Below the pieces are notes generated by a model that was not told the DNA's origin, searched no databases, and saw nothing but the letters and a program-made list of their open reading frames with translations. Shown one piece after another: positions 1 through 9,210 of a stretch of 64,000 nt of DNA (its first letter is position 1; every line of letters begins with the position of its first letter). The position numbers and the translations under genes are program-made. Location of the stretch: positions 1,680,203 to 1,744,202 of the forward strand of contig NZ_CM001488.1 in NCBI RefSeq assembly GCF_000233695.2. The letters are read 5' to 3'. The stretch is from Desulfobacter postgatei 2ac9. GTDB taxonomy: Bacteria > Desulfobacterota > Desulfobacteria > Desulfobacterales > Desulfobacteraceae.

Positions 1-524
<524 letters not shown>

Positions 525-611
525 CTTTTTTCCACGAATAAATTTAGACTCTTTGATAGAGCAACATAGCAAGCTTGATTTTTACTGCAACAGATTAAAT
601 AATTCCAGTTT

Positions 612-731
612 AATCCGGTGACAATGGCAAAGAGGTCACACCCGTACCCATCTCGAACACGGAAGTTAAGCTCTTTAGCGTCGATGGTACTGCATGGGAG
701 ACTGTGTGGGAGAGTAGAACGTCGCCGGATT
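612..731 (+). rRNA. rrf: 5S ribosomal RNA
   Basis: The ~120-nt gene is closed by complementary ends 'aatccggtgac' and 'gtcgccggatt', which form helix I. The internal 'cccatctcgaacacggaagttaag' region is typical of 5S rRNA. It lies ~88 nt after the 23S end and before a terminator hairpin. Confidence 0.95.
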
Positions 732-737
732 ATTTTT

Positions 738-786
738 CAAAAAGGCGCTGATTATCATTACGTATGATTCTCAGGGCCTTTTTTAC
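738..786 (+). terminator. rRNA operon terminator hairpin
   Basis: An inverted repeat 'aaaggc-gctgattatcat' / 'atgattctcag-ggcctt' is followed by a T-tract at about 779-784, directly after the 5S gene. It has intrinsic terminator architecture and separates the rRNA operon from tRNA-Leu. Confidence 0.75.
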
Positions 787-822
787 TATAGCCTGTACTT
801 ATTTTTATTTTATATATCAGCC

Positions 823-852
823 TTGACATTAGGGTAGTTTTTTAATTATAGA
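823..852 (+). promoter_or_regulatory. Putative sigma-70 promoter of tRNA-Leu
   Basis: A perfect -35 box TTGACA (823-828) is followed 18 nt later by TATAGA (847-852). The expected start at about 859 is ~23 nt before the mature tRNA. Nothing else lies between it and the tRNA. Confidence 0.55.
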
Positions 853-881
853 TAACGATCTAAATTTTGTGTTTTTTCTTT

Positions 882-966
882 GCCGAAGTGGTGGAACTGG
901 TAGACACGCTAGACTTAGGATCTAGTGCCGCAAGGCGTGGGGGTTCAAGTCCCTTCTTCGGTACCA
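882..966 (+). tRNA. tRNA-Leu, anticodon UAG
   Basis: An 85-nt class II tRNA. Acceptor strands gccgaag/cttcggt pair and the 3' ACCA is encoded. The anticodon stem ctaga/tctag flanks loop CTTAGGA, giving anticodon TAG (916-918), which reads CUA/CUN leucine codons. A long variable arm follows and the T-loop GGTTCAAGTCC is intact. Confidence 0.95.
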
Positions 967-975
967 TATAGAAAG

Positions 976-1026
976 GACGGGGGTTTCAAGAGTTTTAGGA
1001 CTCATATTGAAACCCCTTTCTTTTTG
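976..1026 (+). terminator. tRNA-Leu terminator
   Basis: A ten-base inverted repeat GGGGTTTCAA (980-989) / TTGAAACCCC (1007-1016) is followed by a T-rich tract (1017-1025). It is a strong intrinsic terminator just downstream of the tRNA. Confidence 0.8.
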
Positions 1027-1248
1027 GATACAATTAAGCGGGGGGGGGAAGAATGGAGTGCTTCCAAAAGGCATTTAAAATAGATATGAGCTATAGCATG
1101 CGATTTTTCTGAGAGTACCATGGATAATGTTTTCATTCACAATGACTTATGGTGATGACTATATCCTTTGGAACTGAACTGTTAGAATGAAAACAACCTT
1201 CGGCAGGAGCGTTCGAAGAATCATCAGAAGAGCAAAGGACGATAGAAA

Positions 1249-1503
1249 ATGGATCGAGAAGAAATACAGGCCACCATTATTAATTTCATTGAAACCAATT
1301 TTGAAATGTCCGATGTTGGACTTGACGATGACCTTAATGCCGTCCACGGCTTTGACAGTATTGATGCCATAGAGTTACTCCGGGAAATTGAGACATTGAT
1401 GAAAACCAAACTGACCCGAGATGAGGAAGAGGCCGCCATGACCATACGAACCGTCAACGAGATCGTTGATTTTATTGAAAAGGCCATGGCTGAAAGGGCT
1501 TAA
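1249..1503 (+). CDS. Acyl carrier protein
   Basis: An 84-residue acidic protein of ACP length. The phosphopantetheine motif G-F-D-S-I-D is at residues 34-39, with Ser37 as the prosthetic-group site, and the protein is predicted all-helical. It would carry growing acyl chains as thioesters in the cytoplasm. The start has 'aaaggac' upstream. A ketosynthase follows 63 nt downstream on the same strand, so the two probably act together. Facing it are a ketoreductase and a dehydratase, pointing to a dedicated fatty-acid/polyene-type pathway rather than housekeeping fab genes, which are normally clustered with fabD/fabH. A G9 run (1040-1048) lies upstream. Confidence 0.9.
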   Translation: MDREEIQATIINFIETNFEMSDVGLDDDLNAVHGFDSIDAIELLREIETLMKTKLTRDEEEAAMTIRTVNEIVDFIEKAMAERA

Positions 1504-1566
1504 GGTCCCCTGATTGTCTGATTATATCCTGATGCATTGAAATTTTGAAATGATGATTGAATATTT

Positions 1567-2814
1567 ATGGAAAGACGAGTTGTCATAACCGGATCTTCAG
1601 GCATAACGCCCATTGGCTGCAGCAAGGCGGATATCCTTAAACACCTTGAGAGCGGCACATCTGGTGTTGGCCGGATCAGGGACGATGAACTTCTGGTTGA
1701 GCAACTGAATACGAACGTGTTTGGAACGGTGGACGAGGAGCTGGCGTACGACTTTCCAAGAAAATATCGCAAAACTATGGGACCGGTCTCCCTTGCAGCC
1801 TGCAGGGTTGTGGATGATGTCATCAAACAGTCAGGGCTTGACAGGACATTTCTTTCTTCGGGAAGAGTCGGGGTTTCCTTTGGGTCTTCTCACGGGTCCA
1901 CCGTTGTTCTCAAAAAAGTGTACCAGGCCTGCTTTAATGCGCAATCCACTGACATGTTCTCCCTTTCGGCCGCAGATTATCTGAAATCAATGGTCCATAC
2001 CACCGCCGTCAACATTACCCGGATGTTTGGGATAACAGGGCGGGTCATCAGTTCTCCGTCAGCCTGCACCACCAGCAGCCAGTCTATCGGGTTCGGGTAT
2101 GAGATGATTAAATTCGGAGTGCAGGACGCAATGATCTGCGGCGGTTCCGAAGAGTACGATACCACCACGGTGGCTGTATTTGATAATCTGCTGGCCTGTT
2201 CCACCCATTATAATGACACCCCGCATAAAACGCCCCGCCCCTTTGATGCCGAACGAGACGGGCTGGTGGTGGGCGAGGGCGCCGGCGCGGTTATGCTGGA
2301 GGAATTTGAATCTGCCAGAAAACGGGGTGCGATAATTCTTGGGGAGGTGATCGGGTTCTCCACCAATAATAACGGCGGCAACCTTATCATGCCTGATCTT
2401 GCCGGAGTCACCCAGGTGCTTGAGATGGGCTTAGAAAATGCCCAGATCAATGCGGACCAGATTGATTTTATCAGTGCACATGCCACGGCGACCCGTATCG
2501 GGGACGTGATCGAGGCCCGGGCCATTAACAATGTCTATGGAAACAAACCATGGGTCAGCGGATTGAAAAGTTACATGGGACACACCATCGCAGCCTGCGG
2601 TGTGATCGAAACCATTCTCACCCTTTATATGATGGAAAAAGGATTTATTGTTCCCACGCTCAATCTGGATCAGGTGGATGACCGCTGCGCCATGATCCGC
2701 CATACGCCACAGTTGATGGAAACAAATATCCAGTATGCCGCTGTCCAGAATTTTGCCTTTGGCGGCATTAACACCAGCCTGATTCTTAAGCGATTTCCCC
2801 GTAACGACAAGTAA
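1567..2814 (+). CDS. Beta-ketoacyl-ACP synthase (KAS I/II family)
   Basis: A 415-residue decarboxylating condensing enzyme of normal KAS II length. The Cys-His-His triad is visible: Cys167 in SACTTS, His305 in SAHATAT and His339 in YMGHT. The glycine-rich C-terminal segment FAFGGINTSL is present. It would elongate acyl chains on the ACP encoded upstream. Because all catalytic residues are present, it is a true ketosynthase rather than a chain-length factor. No second KAS is in the window. With the ACP and the opposing dehydratase/ketoreductase/LolA/DUF3261 genes it resembles the condensing enzyme of aryl-polyene-type clusters; the product is inferred only. Confidence 0.9.
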   Translation: MERRVVITGSSGITPIGCSKADILKHLESGTSGVGRIRDDELLVEQLNTNVFGTVDEELAYDFPRKYRKTMGPVSLAACRVVDDVIKQSGLDRTFLSSGRVGVSFGSSHGSTVVLKKVYQACFNAQSTDMFSLSAADYLKSMVHTTAVNITRMFGITGRVISSPSACTTSSQSIGFGYEMIKFGVQDAMICGGSEEYDTTTVAVFDNLLACSTHYNDTPHKTPRPFDAERDGLVVGEGAGAVMLEEFESARKRGAIILGEVIGFSTNNNGGNLIMPDLAGVTQVLEMGLENAQINADQIDFISAHATATRIGDVIEARAINNVYGNKPWVSGLKSYMGHTIAACGVIETILTLYMMEKGFIVPTLNLDQVDDRCAMIRHTPQLMETNIQYAAVQNFAFGGINTSLILKRFPRNDK

Positions 2815-3031
2815 GGGAGTTGGCCGTTTTTGAATTTCCGATTTTGTGTTATGCTTGCCGCTCAACTCGAAGGGAATCACCCTATGCACAAAGGAGAAAG
2901 CAGAACTTGAAAAGCGCCTTGATCGTTCTATCCAGCTTCCTCAGTGGGATATTACTATTGGACCATTAACGGTAAATTGAGATCGGCCAAGTCCCTTAAT
3001 ATCGGCGGTCAGCAGTATAATGTAACGGATA

Positions 3032-4303
3032 TCAGCGTTGTTGACCTGCGGGCCGCCCAAACGCGGAGCGCACGAGATTCCGGTTTCTCGGTTGATAGGT
3101 ATTATCCGCTTTTTCCTTTTGGATGACCGTTTTTAACAGTTTATACATTTTGATATTTTGGGGTTCATCCTGGTAAAAGGCGTCCCAGGAATACTGGAGA
3201 AGTTCCTGCAGGCGCTCCGGGGCCATGTTTTTGGGCTGAAATACCACTTTGTCCGCAGAATACTCATCCCAGTCATAGGATAGAATTCTTTTCTGGCTGT
3301 TTAGCTCTTCCCACGCCCGGGTGTGGGGGAACGGCGTCAGAAGCGTAAATTCAGCCAGATCAAGATCAATTTCCAAAAGAAAATCAATGAGTCTTTTGAT
3401 GGAGTCTTCTGTGTGGTGGTCAAGGCCTAGAAGGATGGTCCCCTCTACACCGATGCCGTAATCATGGTAGCGTTTGATCCTGTCCCGGATTAAATCCGAG
3501 GTGTCGAATACAGCCTGGTAAACATACCAGGCGCCGGCCTGGGCTGCCAGGTCCAGCACCTTGGGGTCGTTTTCAATGGGGTGGCAGCACCATTTCTTCT
3601 TTAGCGGGATCATCTCCCGGAAAAGGTCCATTTCCCACTGCTTGTCCTGGGCCAGGGAATTGTCCACAATAAAGAGCCGGTTGTTGTCAATTGAGGCCAG
3701 CTCTTCAATGGTTTTGTCGATGGGTCTGGGTCTGAATTTTCGTCCCCCTAAATAGGCCACGGCGCAGGGGTAGCAGTTAAATCTGCATCCCCGGGAGGCA
3801 TGGACCAGATCCACCATCTGCACCCCTTTGTAGTTGTACAGGTCCCGTTCAAGAATATCCCTCCTGGCCGGTCCCACGCTTTCAATGGGTGGCTGTGAAG
3901 AAAGATAATCATACACCGGGGCCAGGCAGTTTTTCTTTAAGTCATCAAAAAGCTTCTCCATCCGGCCTTCAGCCTCTCCAAGAAACACGGCATCCACCTG
4001 GCCTGTCATCTGTTCTGCATGGAGCATGGTGGCAATGCCCCCGGCAATAACCGGAATCCCTTTGGACCTAAATTTTTTTGCAATGGCAATGCCGCGGTTG
4101 ATCTGGATGGTAAGCATCATGGAGAGTGCAACCACGTCCACCTGTTCATCATAGTCAATGGTCTGGACATTTTCATCAATAAACTGGACGTCGATATAGT
4201 CGGGCAGGGCTGCCGCAAACACAACAGGTCCATGGGGGGGCAGATGGAATTCGGTCTGCCGGTCAAGTTTTGTCCATCTGGGATAGATCAGTTTCAGTTT
4301 CAT
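3032..4303 (-). CDS. B12-binding-domain radical SAM protein
   Basis: A 423-residue protein. The N-terminal ~140 residues look like a cobalamin-binding Rossmann domain (DVVALSMM, IPVIAGGIATML). The radical SAM core follows with Cx3Cx2C in GCRFNCYPC, about residue 180, which holds the 4Fe-4S cluster. The C-terminal part is helical. Family members methylate or rearrange unactivated carbons, or act in lipid/polyketide tailoring. It is the last gene of the minus-strand operon, 6 nt after the DUF3261-like lipoprotein, so it probably tailors the product of that pathway. The substrate cannot be read from sequence. Radical SAM enzymes are not among the usual genes of aryl-polyene clusters, which makes this placement notable. 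Confidence 0.85.
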   Translation of the reverse strand: MKLKLIYPRWTKLDRQTEFHLPPHGPVVFAAALPDYIDVQFIDENVQTIDYDEQVDVVALSMMLTIQINRGIAIAKKFRSKGIPVIAGGIATMLHAEQMTGQVDAVFLGEAEGRMEKLFDDLKKNCLAPVYDYLSSQPPIESVGPARRDILERDLYNYKGVQMVDLVHASRGCRFNCYPCAVAYLGGRKFRPRPIDKTIEELASIDNNRLFIVDNSLAQDKQWEMDLFREMIPLKKKWCCHPIENDPKVLDLAAQAGAWYVYQAVFDTSDLIRDRIKRYHDYGIGVEGTILLGLDHHTEDSIKRLIDFLLEIDLDLAEFTLLTPFPHTRAWEELNSQKRILSYDWDEYSADKVVFQPKNMAPERLQELLQYSWDAFYQDEPQNIKMYKLLKTVIQKEKADNTYQPRNRNLVRSAFGRPAGQQR

Positions 4304-4309
4304 CTATTG

Positions 4310-5026
4310 TCACCGCAGGGGTTGGGTGTTCGAGATTAAATTCGCGTCTGTCAGAGTCATGGTTAAAGTGTATCGTGATGGAAATGCCGCGGTCAAGGTT
4401 ATAGATTTTGGGAAAACAGGGGACCGGCGGTTTGTGGTTGCTTTGGGAAATATATATTTAACCCAGCGTTTGATCCGATGGCTGCCGGTCCTTAAGTTCT
4501 GGGTCCAAATGGTCCTGTCCGGGGAGATGACAATGTCTATTGTCCCGCCGTCAGGTTCTGAAAACCTTAAGATAGTATTTTTATTTTCAAGCTTTCCCCA
4601 GGCATCAAGTCGGCCCCGGGGGGTGAAAAAGATAAGCTCAATGTCCGATATCAGACCCCGGGCAAGGGCCTGACTGTCAAAGGGGGGAATGCCCCGGTGA
4701 ATTGTGAACGCTTCAGCGGTGTGGTCGGCTTCAAAAAGAACCAGTCCCTCCAGGGTCATGATCACACAATGGATGGCGCGGTGCCGGGGGTGGATATTTA
4801 CAACACCCATGAGCATGGCCGAATGGTTGCCCGCCATAGTCAACTCTATGGCATGGACGAACTGAAACGAATCGGTCGGGAACAGTGTGTTCAATTCGCG
4901 TGAAAAGCTTTCTTTGTCCAGGGCAGCACAATTATCCGGGGATACAATGGGCGGCAGACCAGCACACCCTGCGCTAATTAAAAAAGTAAATACAAAGAGA
5001 TATTCCAGCGCCGTTTTAAGTCTCAT
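4310..5026 (-). CDS. DUF3261-like outer-membrane lipoprotein
   Basis: A 238-residue protein with a lipoprotein signal: basic start, hydrophobic stretch and lipobox ISAGC with Cys about residue 21. The rest has beta-rich segments without transmembrane helices. Length, lipobox and position next to a LolA-like protein match the DUF3261 lipoproteins of aryl-polyene clusters, thought to help deliver the lipid to the outer membrane. Its start overlaps the LolA stop by 4 nt (ATGA), so translation is probably coupled. The family call rests on context and general pattern and is moderate. Confidence 0.6.
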   Translation of the reverse strand: MRLKTALEYLFVFTFLISAGCAGLPPIVSPDNCAALDKESFSRELNTLFPTDSFQFVHAIELTMAGNHSAMLMGVVNIHPRHRAIHCVIMTLEGLVLFEADHTAEAFTIHRGIPPFDSQALARGLISDIELIFFTPRGRLDAWGKLENKNTILRFSEPDGGTIDIVISPDRTIWTQNLRTGSHRIKRWVKYIFPKATTNRRSPVFPKSITLTAAFPSRYTLTMTLTDANLISNTQPLR

Positions 5027-5649
5027 TTCGGGGCGGCAAATACGTCAGGGTTAATGTCTTCATTGAGTGTCGCTTTTTCAAATCGAAGACGGGTGTAAGA
5101 ATCTTGGTTTTCCCGGATAATGACCTCTTTAAACACGCCCGGCTGTTCGGACAGAACCAAAACGATCTCCTGGATAAAACTGCTTATGGCTTTCTCCTTT
5201 GGAACCAGGATGATTCTGCCGGGCTCCGGCGCCTCTTCAATAGTCGCATCGAAAACCTTTGTGTTGAAATCGCCCTTCAGCCATTGGCTGATTTCATCCA
5301 TGACAACGGTCATGGCACCCATGGCCGAAGCATTGTCCCGGATAAATGTGTTCTCTTTTTGTATATAGCGAGAAACGCTTTTTCCCTGCATGATAAGGAC
5401 ATTTTTGATGGGTTCCCGGTACTCAAATCTGAGTGCGTCCGGGCTCTGGAAACGGATACTTCCTTTGGAAACCAGGGGTTTTACCAGGATTTTCATGTGC
5501 TTTTCCTGGATAAAATCGGCACTGATTGACCGGATGGTACCGGCCGCCTCCTGGATATCCGCCAGGGACGCTGCATTTGCACCAACTGAAATCACGGCCG
5601 CCATCAGTACGGTGGCCGCCCCCAGGAAAAGTCTTTTTTTTATAAACAT
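5023..5649 (-). CDS. LolA-like outer membrane lipoprotein carrier
   Basis: A 208-residue exported protein. I chose the start at 5649 because a Sec signal peptide begins there (FIKKRLFLG, hydrophobic core, cleavage about GANA-A); a longer frame would add 21 residues lying inside the upstream gene. The ATG overlaps the preceding stop (TAATG). Features typical of LolA-fold periplasmic carriers are an early DIQEAAGTIRSISADFIQEK-type segment and alternating strands ending in NPDVFAAPK. It would carry a lipid or lipoprotein across the periplasm. LolA-like genes beside a ketoreductase, dehydratase and DUF3261 gene are a hallmark of aryl-polyene-type loci. Confidence 0.8.
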   Translation of the reverse strand: MFIKKRLFLGAATVLMAAVISVGANAASLADIQEAAGTIRSISADFIQEKHMKILVKPLVSKGSIRFQSPDALRFEYREPIKNVLIMQGKSVSRYIQKENTFIRDNASAMGAMTVVMDEISQWLKGDFNTKVFDATIEEAPEPGRIILVPKEKAISSFIQEIVLVLSEQPGVFKEVIIRENQDSYTRLRFEKATLNEDINPDVFAAPK

Positions 5650-6386
5650 TAGAACATGCCGCCGTTGACCGAGATCACCTGGCCGGTGATGTAGGACGCA
5701 TCCTCTGAACACAGGAATTTAACCACCCGTGCCACCTCCTCGGGCTGTCCCACCCGCGCCATGGGAATCATGGTTTTGACATTGGCCAGGGGCAAATCCT
5801 TGGTCATATCGGTTTCGATGAGTCCTGGCGCCACAACATTGATTCGAATGCCAAGCCGTGCCACTTCGGCTGCAATGCTGCGGCTGGCGCCGATGAGTCC
5901 TGCTTTTGCTGCACTGTAATTGGCCTGTCCCCGGTTTCCTGTCAGGCCGGACAAAGATGCGATGGAGACAACAACCCCGCGTTTCTGACGCACCATTTTT
6001 TTCAGGATCGGTTTTGTTATATTGTAAAAGCCGTCAAGGCTGGTCCGGATCACCTTGTCCCAGCTTTCTTCCTTCATCATGATAAACAGACCGTCATCAA
6101 CGATCCCTGCATTGTTTACCAGTGCATCAATGGTTTCGCACCGGTCCACGATGTTGTCAATTGCGGCTTTGGATTGTTCCCTGTCCGTCACATCAAACTG
6201 CATGATCTCTCCATGGGAACCGGCTGCCCGGACCTGCTCAAGGGTGTGGGCGGCCCCGTCTTTGTCCGAATGGTAATTTATAAAGGTGTAATACCCCTGC
6301 TTTGCAAGTTCAATGGCGACGGCCCGGCCGATCCCCCGGCTTGCGCCTGTGATGACGGCCGTTTTTGTATCTGTTTTCTGAGACAT
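5649..6386 (-). CDS. 3-oxoacyl-ACP reductase (FabG-type SDR)
   Basis: A 245-residue classical short-chain dehydrogenase. NADP(H) motif GASRGIG is at residues 14-20, NNAG at 91-94, and the catalytic Ser144, Tyr157 and Lys161 sit in YSAAK. The C-terminal [14 protein letters not shown] is the FabG signature. It would reduce the 3-ketoacyl-ACP made by the ketosynthase at 1567. It lies 62 nt after the dehydratase and overlaps the LolA start by one nucleotide. The dehydratase-then-reductase order matches aryl-polyene clusters. Confidence 0.92.
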   Translation of the reverse strand: MSQKTDTKTAVITGASRGIGRAVAIELAKQGYYTFINYHSDKDGAAHTLEQVRAAGSHGEIMQFDVTDREQSKAAIDNIVDRCETIDALVNNAGIVDDGLFIMMKEESWDKVIRTSLDGFYNITKPILKKMVRQKRGVVVSIASLSGLTGNRGQANYSAAKAGLIGASRSIAAEVARLGIRINVVAPGLIETDMTKDLPLANVKTMIPMARVGQPEEVARVVKFLCSEDASYITGQVISVNGGMF

Positions 6387-6448
6387 GGAAAGACTATCCT
6401 AACGTATGATTGATTCTCTTGTTTAATGATTGATCATTTAAAATTTTG

Positions 6449-6874
6449 TTATGCCGAGACGAGCTGCAACGTGATTTGCGCGGCAACGGTTTTATCCAAG
6501 GTTACGGTTCCGGTAACCTCCCTGAAATCTTCAAAGGAGAAGCTGTTCCGGGTCCGGGTGATGAGGGTTGCACCCACAGGAAGGCTGTCCATATGAAATA
6601 CGGCGGATTTAACACCGGCAATCCATCCCATGGTGCCGTCTTCTTTCCCCCGGATTTGCAACCGGTGGATACTGTTGTTGACCCCGGCGGTTTGTGCAGC
6701 CAGTTCCACCATGACAATGGGGCTTACCGATCCCGCAGAGACAAGGGGCCAATCATCCGATACCACGGCAATAGACACGGTTGAGGCGTCATTCACCTCA
6801 ATAATACGTTCAATAAGGAGCATCCGGTTCCTGTGGGGAAGAAGATCTTTAATGGGTATTTCCTTAGGATTCAT
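6449..6874 (-). CDS. 3-hydroxyacyl-ACP dehydratase, hotdog fold
   Basis: A 141-residue protein of FabZ/FabA-like single-hotdog length. It carries the catalytic-His motif LPHRNRM (His14) and a helix with Glu in MVELAAQTAG, matching the His/Glu dyad. It would dehydrate the 3-hydroxyacyl-ACP produced by the adjacent FabG. It is the first gene of the minus-strand operon (6874 to 3032). Sequence style fits the ApeP-like dehydratases of aryl-polyene pathways better than housekeeping FabZ, but this is a judgement from motif context. Confidence 0.8.
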   Translation of the reverse strand: MNPKEIPIKDLLPHRNRMLLIERIIEVNDASTVSIAVVSDDWPLVSAGSVSPIVMVELAAQTAGVNNSIHRLQIRGKEDGTMGWIAGVKSAVFHMDSLPVGATLITRTRNSFSFEDFREVTGTVTLDKTVAAQITLQLVSA

Positions 6875-7053
6875 CCTGTGTCCTGTATTTCTTTGTCCGA
6901 AGGTAAACAGCTTTTGTTGATCTGAAAAAAAGTATAATTATACCGGCTTTTTATATCCGTGTAAAGTTACAAAAACAGCCCTGATCCACAATCAAAAGGC
7001 CTTTCTTCCTTTTTAGTTGTTTTTATTAATTTGATTTTGTAGGATAAAAAATA

Positions 7054-7067
7054 AATCAAATTTGATT
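7054..7067. promoter_or_regulatory. Perfect 14-bp palindrome, possible operator
   Basis: AATCAAATTTGATT is a perfect inverted repeat, 30 nt upstream of the lipoprotein start at 7098 in a very AT-rich divergent intergenic region (6875-7097). A half-related motif, TTTGATTTTG, occurs ~20 nt before. It could be an operator for the + strand gene; no regulator is identified. Confidence 0.35.
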
Positions 7068-7097
7068 CTGTCCAACAAAACAATTTAAGAGGTCTTC

Positions 7098-7538
7098 ATG
7101 TATAGAAAATCGATTTTTATTTTGATGGTGGTACTCCCTTTTTTTCTAAACTGCGCGATGTTTTCGCCTAAAAATTTCTATTACGTTGTATTTGAAGATA
7201 ATCCCAATGTTACAAATACTAAGATTTATTCAAAAGGCATAGAAATCGGAAAGATTTTGGATCACGAGCTTAGCAAAGAGAATAAACTGATTTTAACCAT
7301 AGCCATAAAGAGCGATTATAAAGATTTAATTAAATCCGACACGGTTTTTTATGCTGATGACAATTCTCTTTTACTAAACGTCTCAGAGAGCGATACCCAG
7401 GCCCTGCCCGAAAAATCATTTATTCTGGGATTTGCATCGCAAACAAAGCTTGTCTGGTTTAAAGCAAAAAATACGCTGAAAGACTTTTCAACGGCAACGC
7501 AAAAGGAAATTCAGAAGATAATAGAATCATTCAAATAA
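7098..7538 (+). CDS. MCE/MlaD-like lipoprotein
   Basis: A 146-residue protein with a lipoprotein signal (SIFILMVVLPFFLNC, Cys about residue 18). The following ~80 residues resemble an MCE (MlaD-type) domain: a strand, then IYSKGIEIGKILDH, equivalent to the 'yrGveVGkV' signature. MCE domains bind phospholipids in envelope lipid transport. The protein is short and no MlaE/MlaF partners are adjacent, so its system is unknown. The gene is visibly AT-richer than its neighbours, with many AAA and ATT codons, which hints at separate ancestry. The start has 'aagagg' upstream. Confidence 0.6.
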   Translation: MYRKSIFILMVVLPFFLNCAMFSPKNFYYVVFEDNPNVTNTKIYSKGIEIGKILDHELSKENKLILTIAIKSDYKDLIKSDTVFYADDNSLLLNVSESDTQALPEKSFILGFASQTKLVWFKAKNTLKDFSTATQKEIQKIIESFK

Positions 7539-7590
7539 CGGTCATGGGCCCACCTGGCCTCTCAAGACTCGGACTCAACCCACAACAAAA

Positions 7591-7627
7591 TATGAAAGTA
7601 ATTTAACAACTTATTGGGGCTTTCATA
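7591..7627. promoter_or_regulatory. Inverted repeat upstream of the hydrogenase operon
   Basis: TATGAAAG (7591-7598) and CTTTCATA (7620-7627) form an exact 8-bp inverted repeat, 17 nt before the hydrogenase start codon. It could be an operator or an RNA hairpin near the ribosome-binding site. No T-run follows, so it is not a standard terminator. Confidence 0.4.
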
Positions 7628-7643
7628 TACAAAGAGGCGCAGC

Positions 7644-9155
7644 ATGAAAATCGATATTGGCCCTGTCACCCGGCTTGAGGGTCACCTCAATATTAATACA
7701 ACCGTAGAAAACAATATCATCACCGATGCGAAAAGCATGGGGGAAATGTTCAGAGGGTTTGAAGTTTTCCTTCTGGGTCGAGATCCGCTTGACGCTCAGC
7801 AGATTACCCAGAGGATTTGCGGCGTATGCCCGTATGCCCATGCCATTGCCTCTTCTTATGCCCAGGAAGCGGCCTACCGGCTCAGGACACCGCCAAACGG
7901 CAGAATTCTTCATAACCTTATCCAGGGCGCCAACCATTTATACGACTATCTTTTACATTTTTATCAGCTCTCTGCCCTTGATTTTATCGATGTGACCGCT
8001 ATTACGGGGTATACCGGCAAAGACCGTGACCTGACCCACTTGAAAGAGTGGGTCAACCACGCACTGGGCAGCGGAGACTCCCACCCGGCAGCGCCTTTTT
8101 TGCCCCGGCTGTCCGGAACTTATGTAACGGATGCGGACATAAATATCACCGCGTTAAAGCATTATGTGGAATCCCTTGAAATCCAGAAAAAAGCCAACCG
8201 GGCCTCTGCCATTTTCGGCGGCAGGTTTCCCCATGCCACGGGGATTTTTCCCGGCGGCTGCACCCGGCCGCCGGACATTGACGCCATCTCGTCTTATCAG
8301 GCGCTGATTCATGAGGTTAAGCATTTTATCCATCACAAGTACCTGCCCGATCTTCTGGCAGTTGCCGGCGCATTCCCGGAATACTGGCATATCGGCCAAA
8401 GCAAGGGCGGCTTCATGTCCTACGGCCTGCTGCCATTTGGGCCCGAACCGGACAGTCCCAGGCTCCTGTCGCCCGGCGTGCTTATTGACGGGAAAGTGGA
8501 AACGGTAAAAACAGGTGCCATTACCGAAGATGTTAAATTTGCCAAATACAGCTCCCCATCCGGTCTGAAAGTCACCCAGGGCCGCCTGACACCGGCTCCG
8601 CACAAAGAAGGGGCCTATTCCTGGGTAAAGGCGCCCCGGTATGGCGGGCATGTACTGGAAGTCGGACCGGCGGCAAGGATACTGGTGGATTATTTACAGG
8701 GCGGCAATGAAACCGTCAAGCAGCTGGTGGACCGGTTCGCCGGTATGGCGGACATTAGGCCGGAACAACTCAATTCGGTCCTGGGCCGCCACCTGTGCCG
8801 CGCCGTGTCTGCCGTCGTAATCGCCGATTTTCTTCTGGACCAGACCGAACAAATCAATCCGTCTGCGCCATTCATACCTGAGATAAAAATACCGGAAGCC
8901 GGGGAAGGCTTCGGCCTCACCGAGGCATCAAGGGGTGCCCTGCTTCATTATATCCGGATCAGAAACTATAAAATTGATCATTATGAATGTGTGGTGCCGA
9001 CCACATGGAACTGTTCTCCCAGGGATGACACAGGCAGGCCCGGTGCATTGGAGTCCGCCCTCATCGGCACCAGGGTCGAAGATCCTGCCCAACAAATCGA
9101 GGCCAACCGGATTGTACACTCTTTCGATCCCTGTCTGGCCTGTGCCGTTCACTGA
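7644..9155 (+). CDS. [NiFe] hydrogenase large subunit, sensor-like C-terminus
   Basis: A 503-residue catalytic subunit. The start at 7644 has AGAGG upstream and opens directly into the conserved GPVTRLEGHL; an upstream ATG would add 10 atypical residues. Ni-Fe site motifs are L1 RICGVCPYAH (Cys59, Cys62, His66) and L2 DPCLACAVH (Cys497, Cys500, His503). The stop codon follows His503 immediately. Ordinary group 1 enzymes carry a ~15-residue tail that an endopeptidase removes; its absence is a property of H2-sensing hydrogenases such as HupV/HoxC and of energy-converting ones. The gene precedes the small subunit, the reverse of the usual order, and the operon ends in a chemoreceptor. It would act in the periplasm, co-exported with the Tat-tagged small subunit. 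Confidence 0.93.
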   Translation: MKIDIGPVTRLEGHLNINTTVENNIITDAKSMGEMFRGFEVFLLGRDPLDAQQITQRICGVCPYAHAIASSYAQEAAYRLRTPPNGRILHNLIQGANHLYDYLLHFYQLSALDFIDVTAITGYTGKDRDLTHLKEWVNHALGSGDSHPAAPFLPRLSGTYVTDADINITALKHYVESLEIQKKANRASAIFGGRFPHATGIFPGGCTRPPDIDAISSYQALIHEVKHFIHHKYLPDLLAVAGAFPEYWHIGQSKGGFMSYGLLPFGPEPDSPRLLSPGVLIDGKVETVKTGAITEDVKFAKYSSPSGLKVTQGRLTPAPHKEGAYSWVKAPRYGGHVLEVGPAARILVDYLQGGNETVKQLVDRFAGMADIRPEQLNSVLGRHLCRAVSAVVIADFLLDQTEQINPSAPFIPEIKIPEAGEGFGLTEASRGALLHYIRIRNYKIDHYECVVPTTWNCSPRDDTGRPGALESALIGTRVEDPAQQIEANRIVHSFDPCLACAVH

Positions 9156-9210
9156 TATGACACAACATCCCACACCCATGTTATACAGATAAGTTCGGAG
9201 GAAAAATTCC

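Noticed and set aside
2815-3031. A + strand reading KEKAELEKRLDRSIQLPQWD between the ketosynthase and radical SAM genes
   Set aside because: It is about 30 codons with no start or RBS. It may be a remnant but I cannot support a gene.
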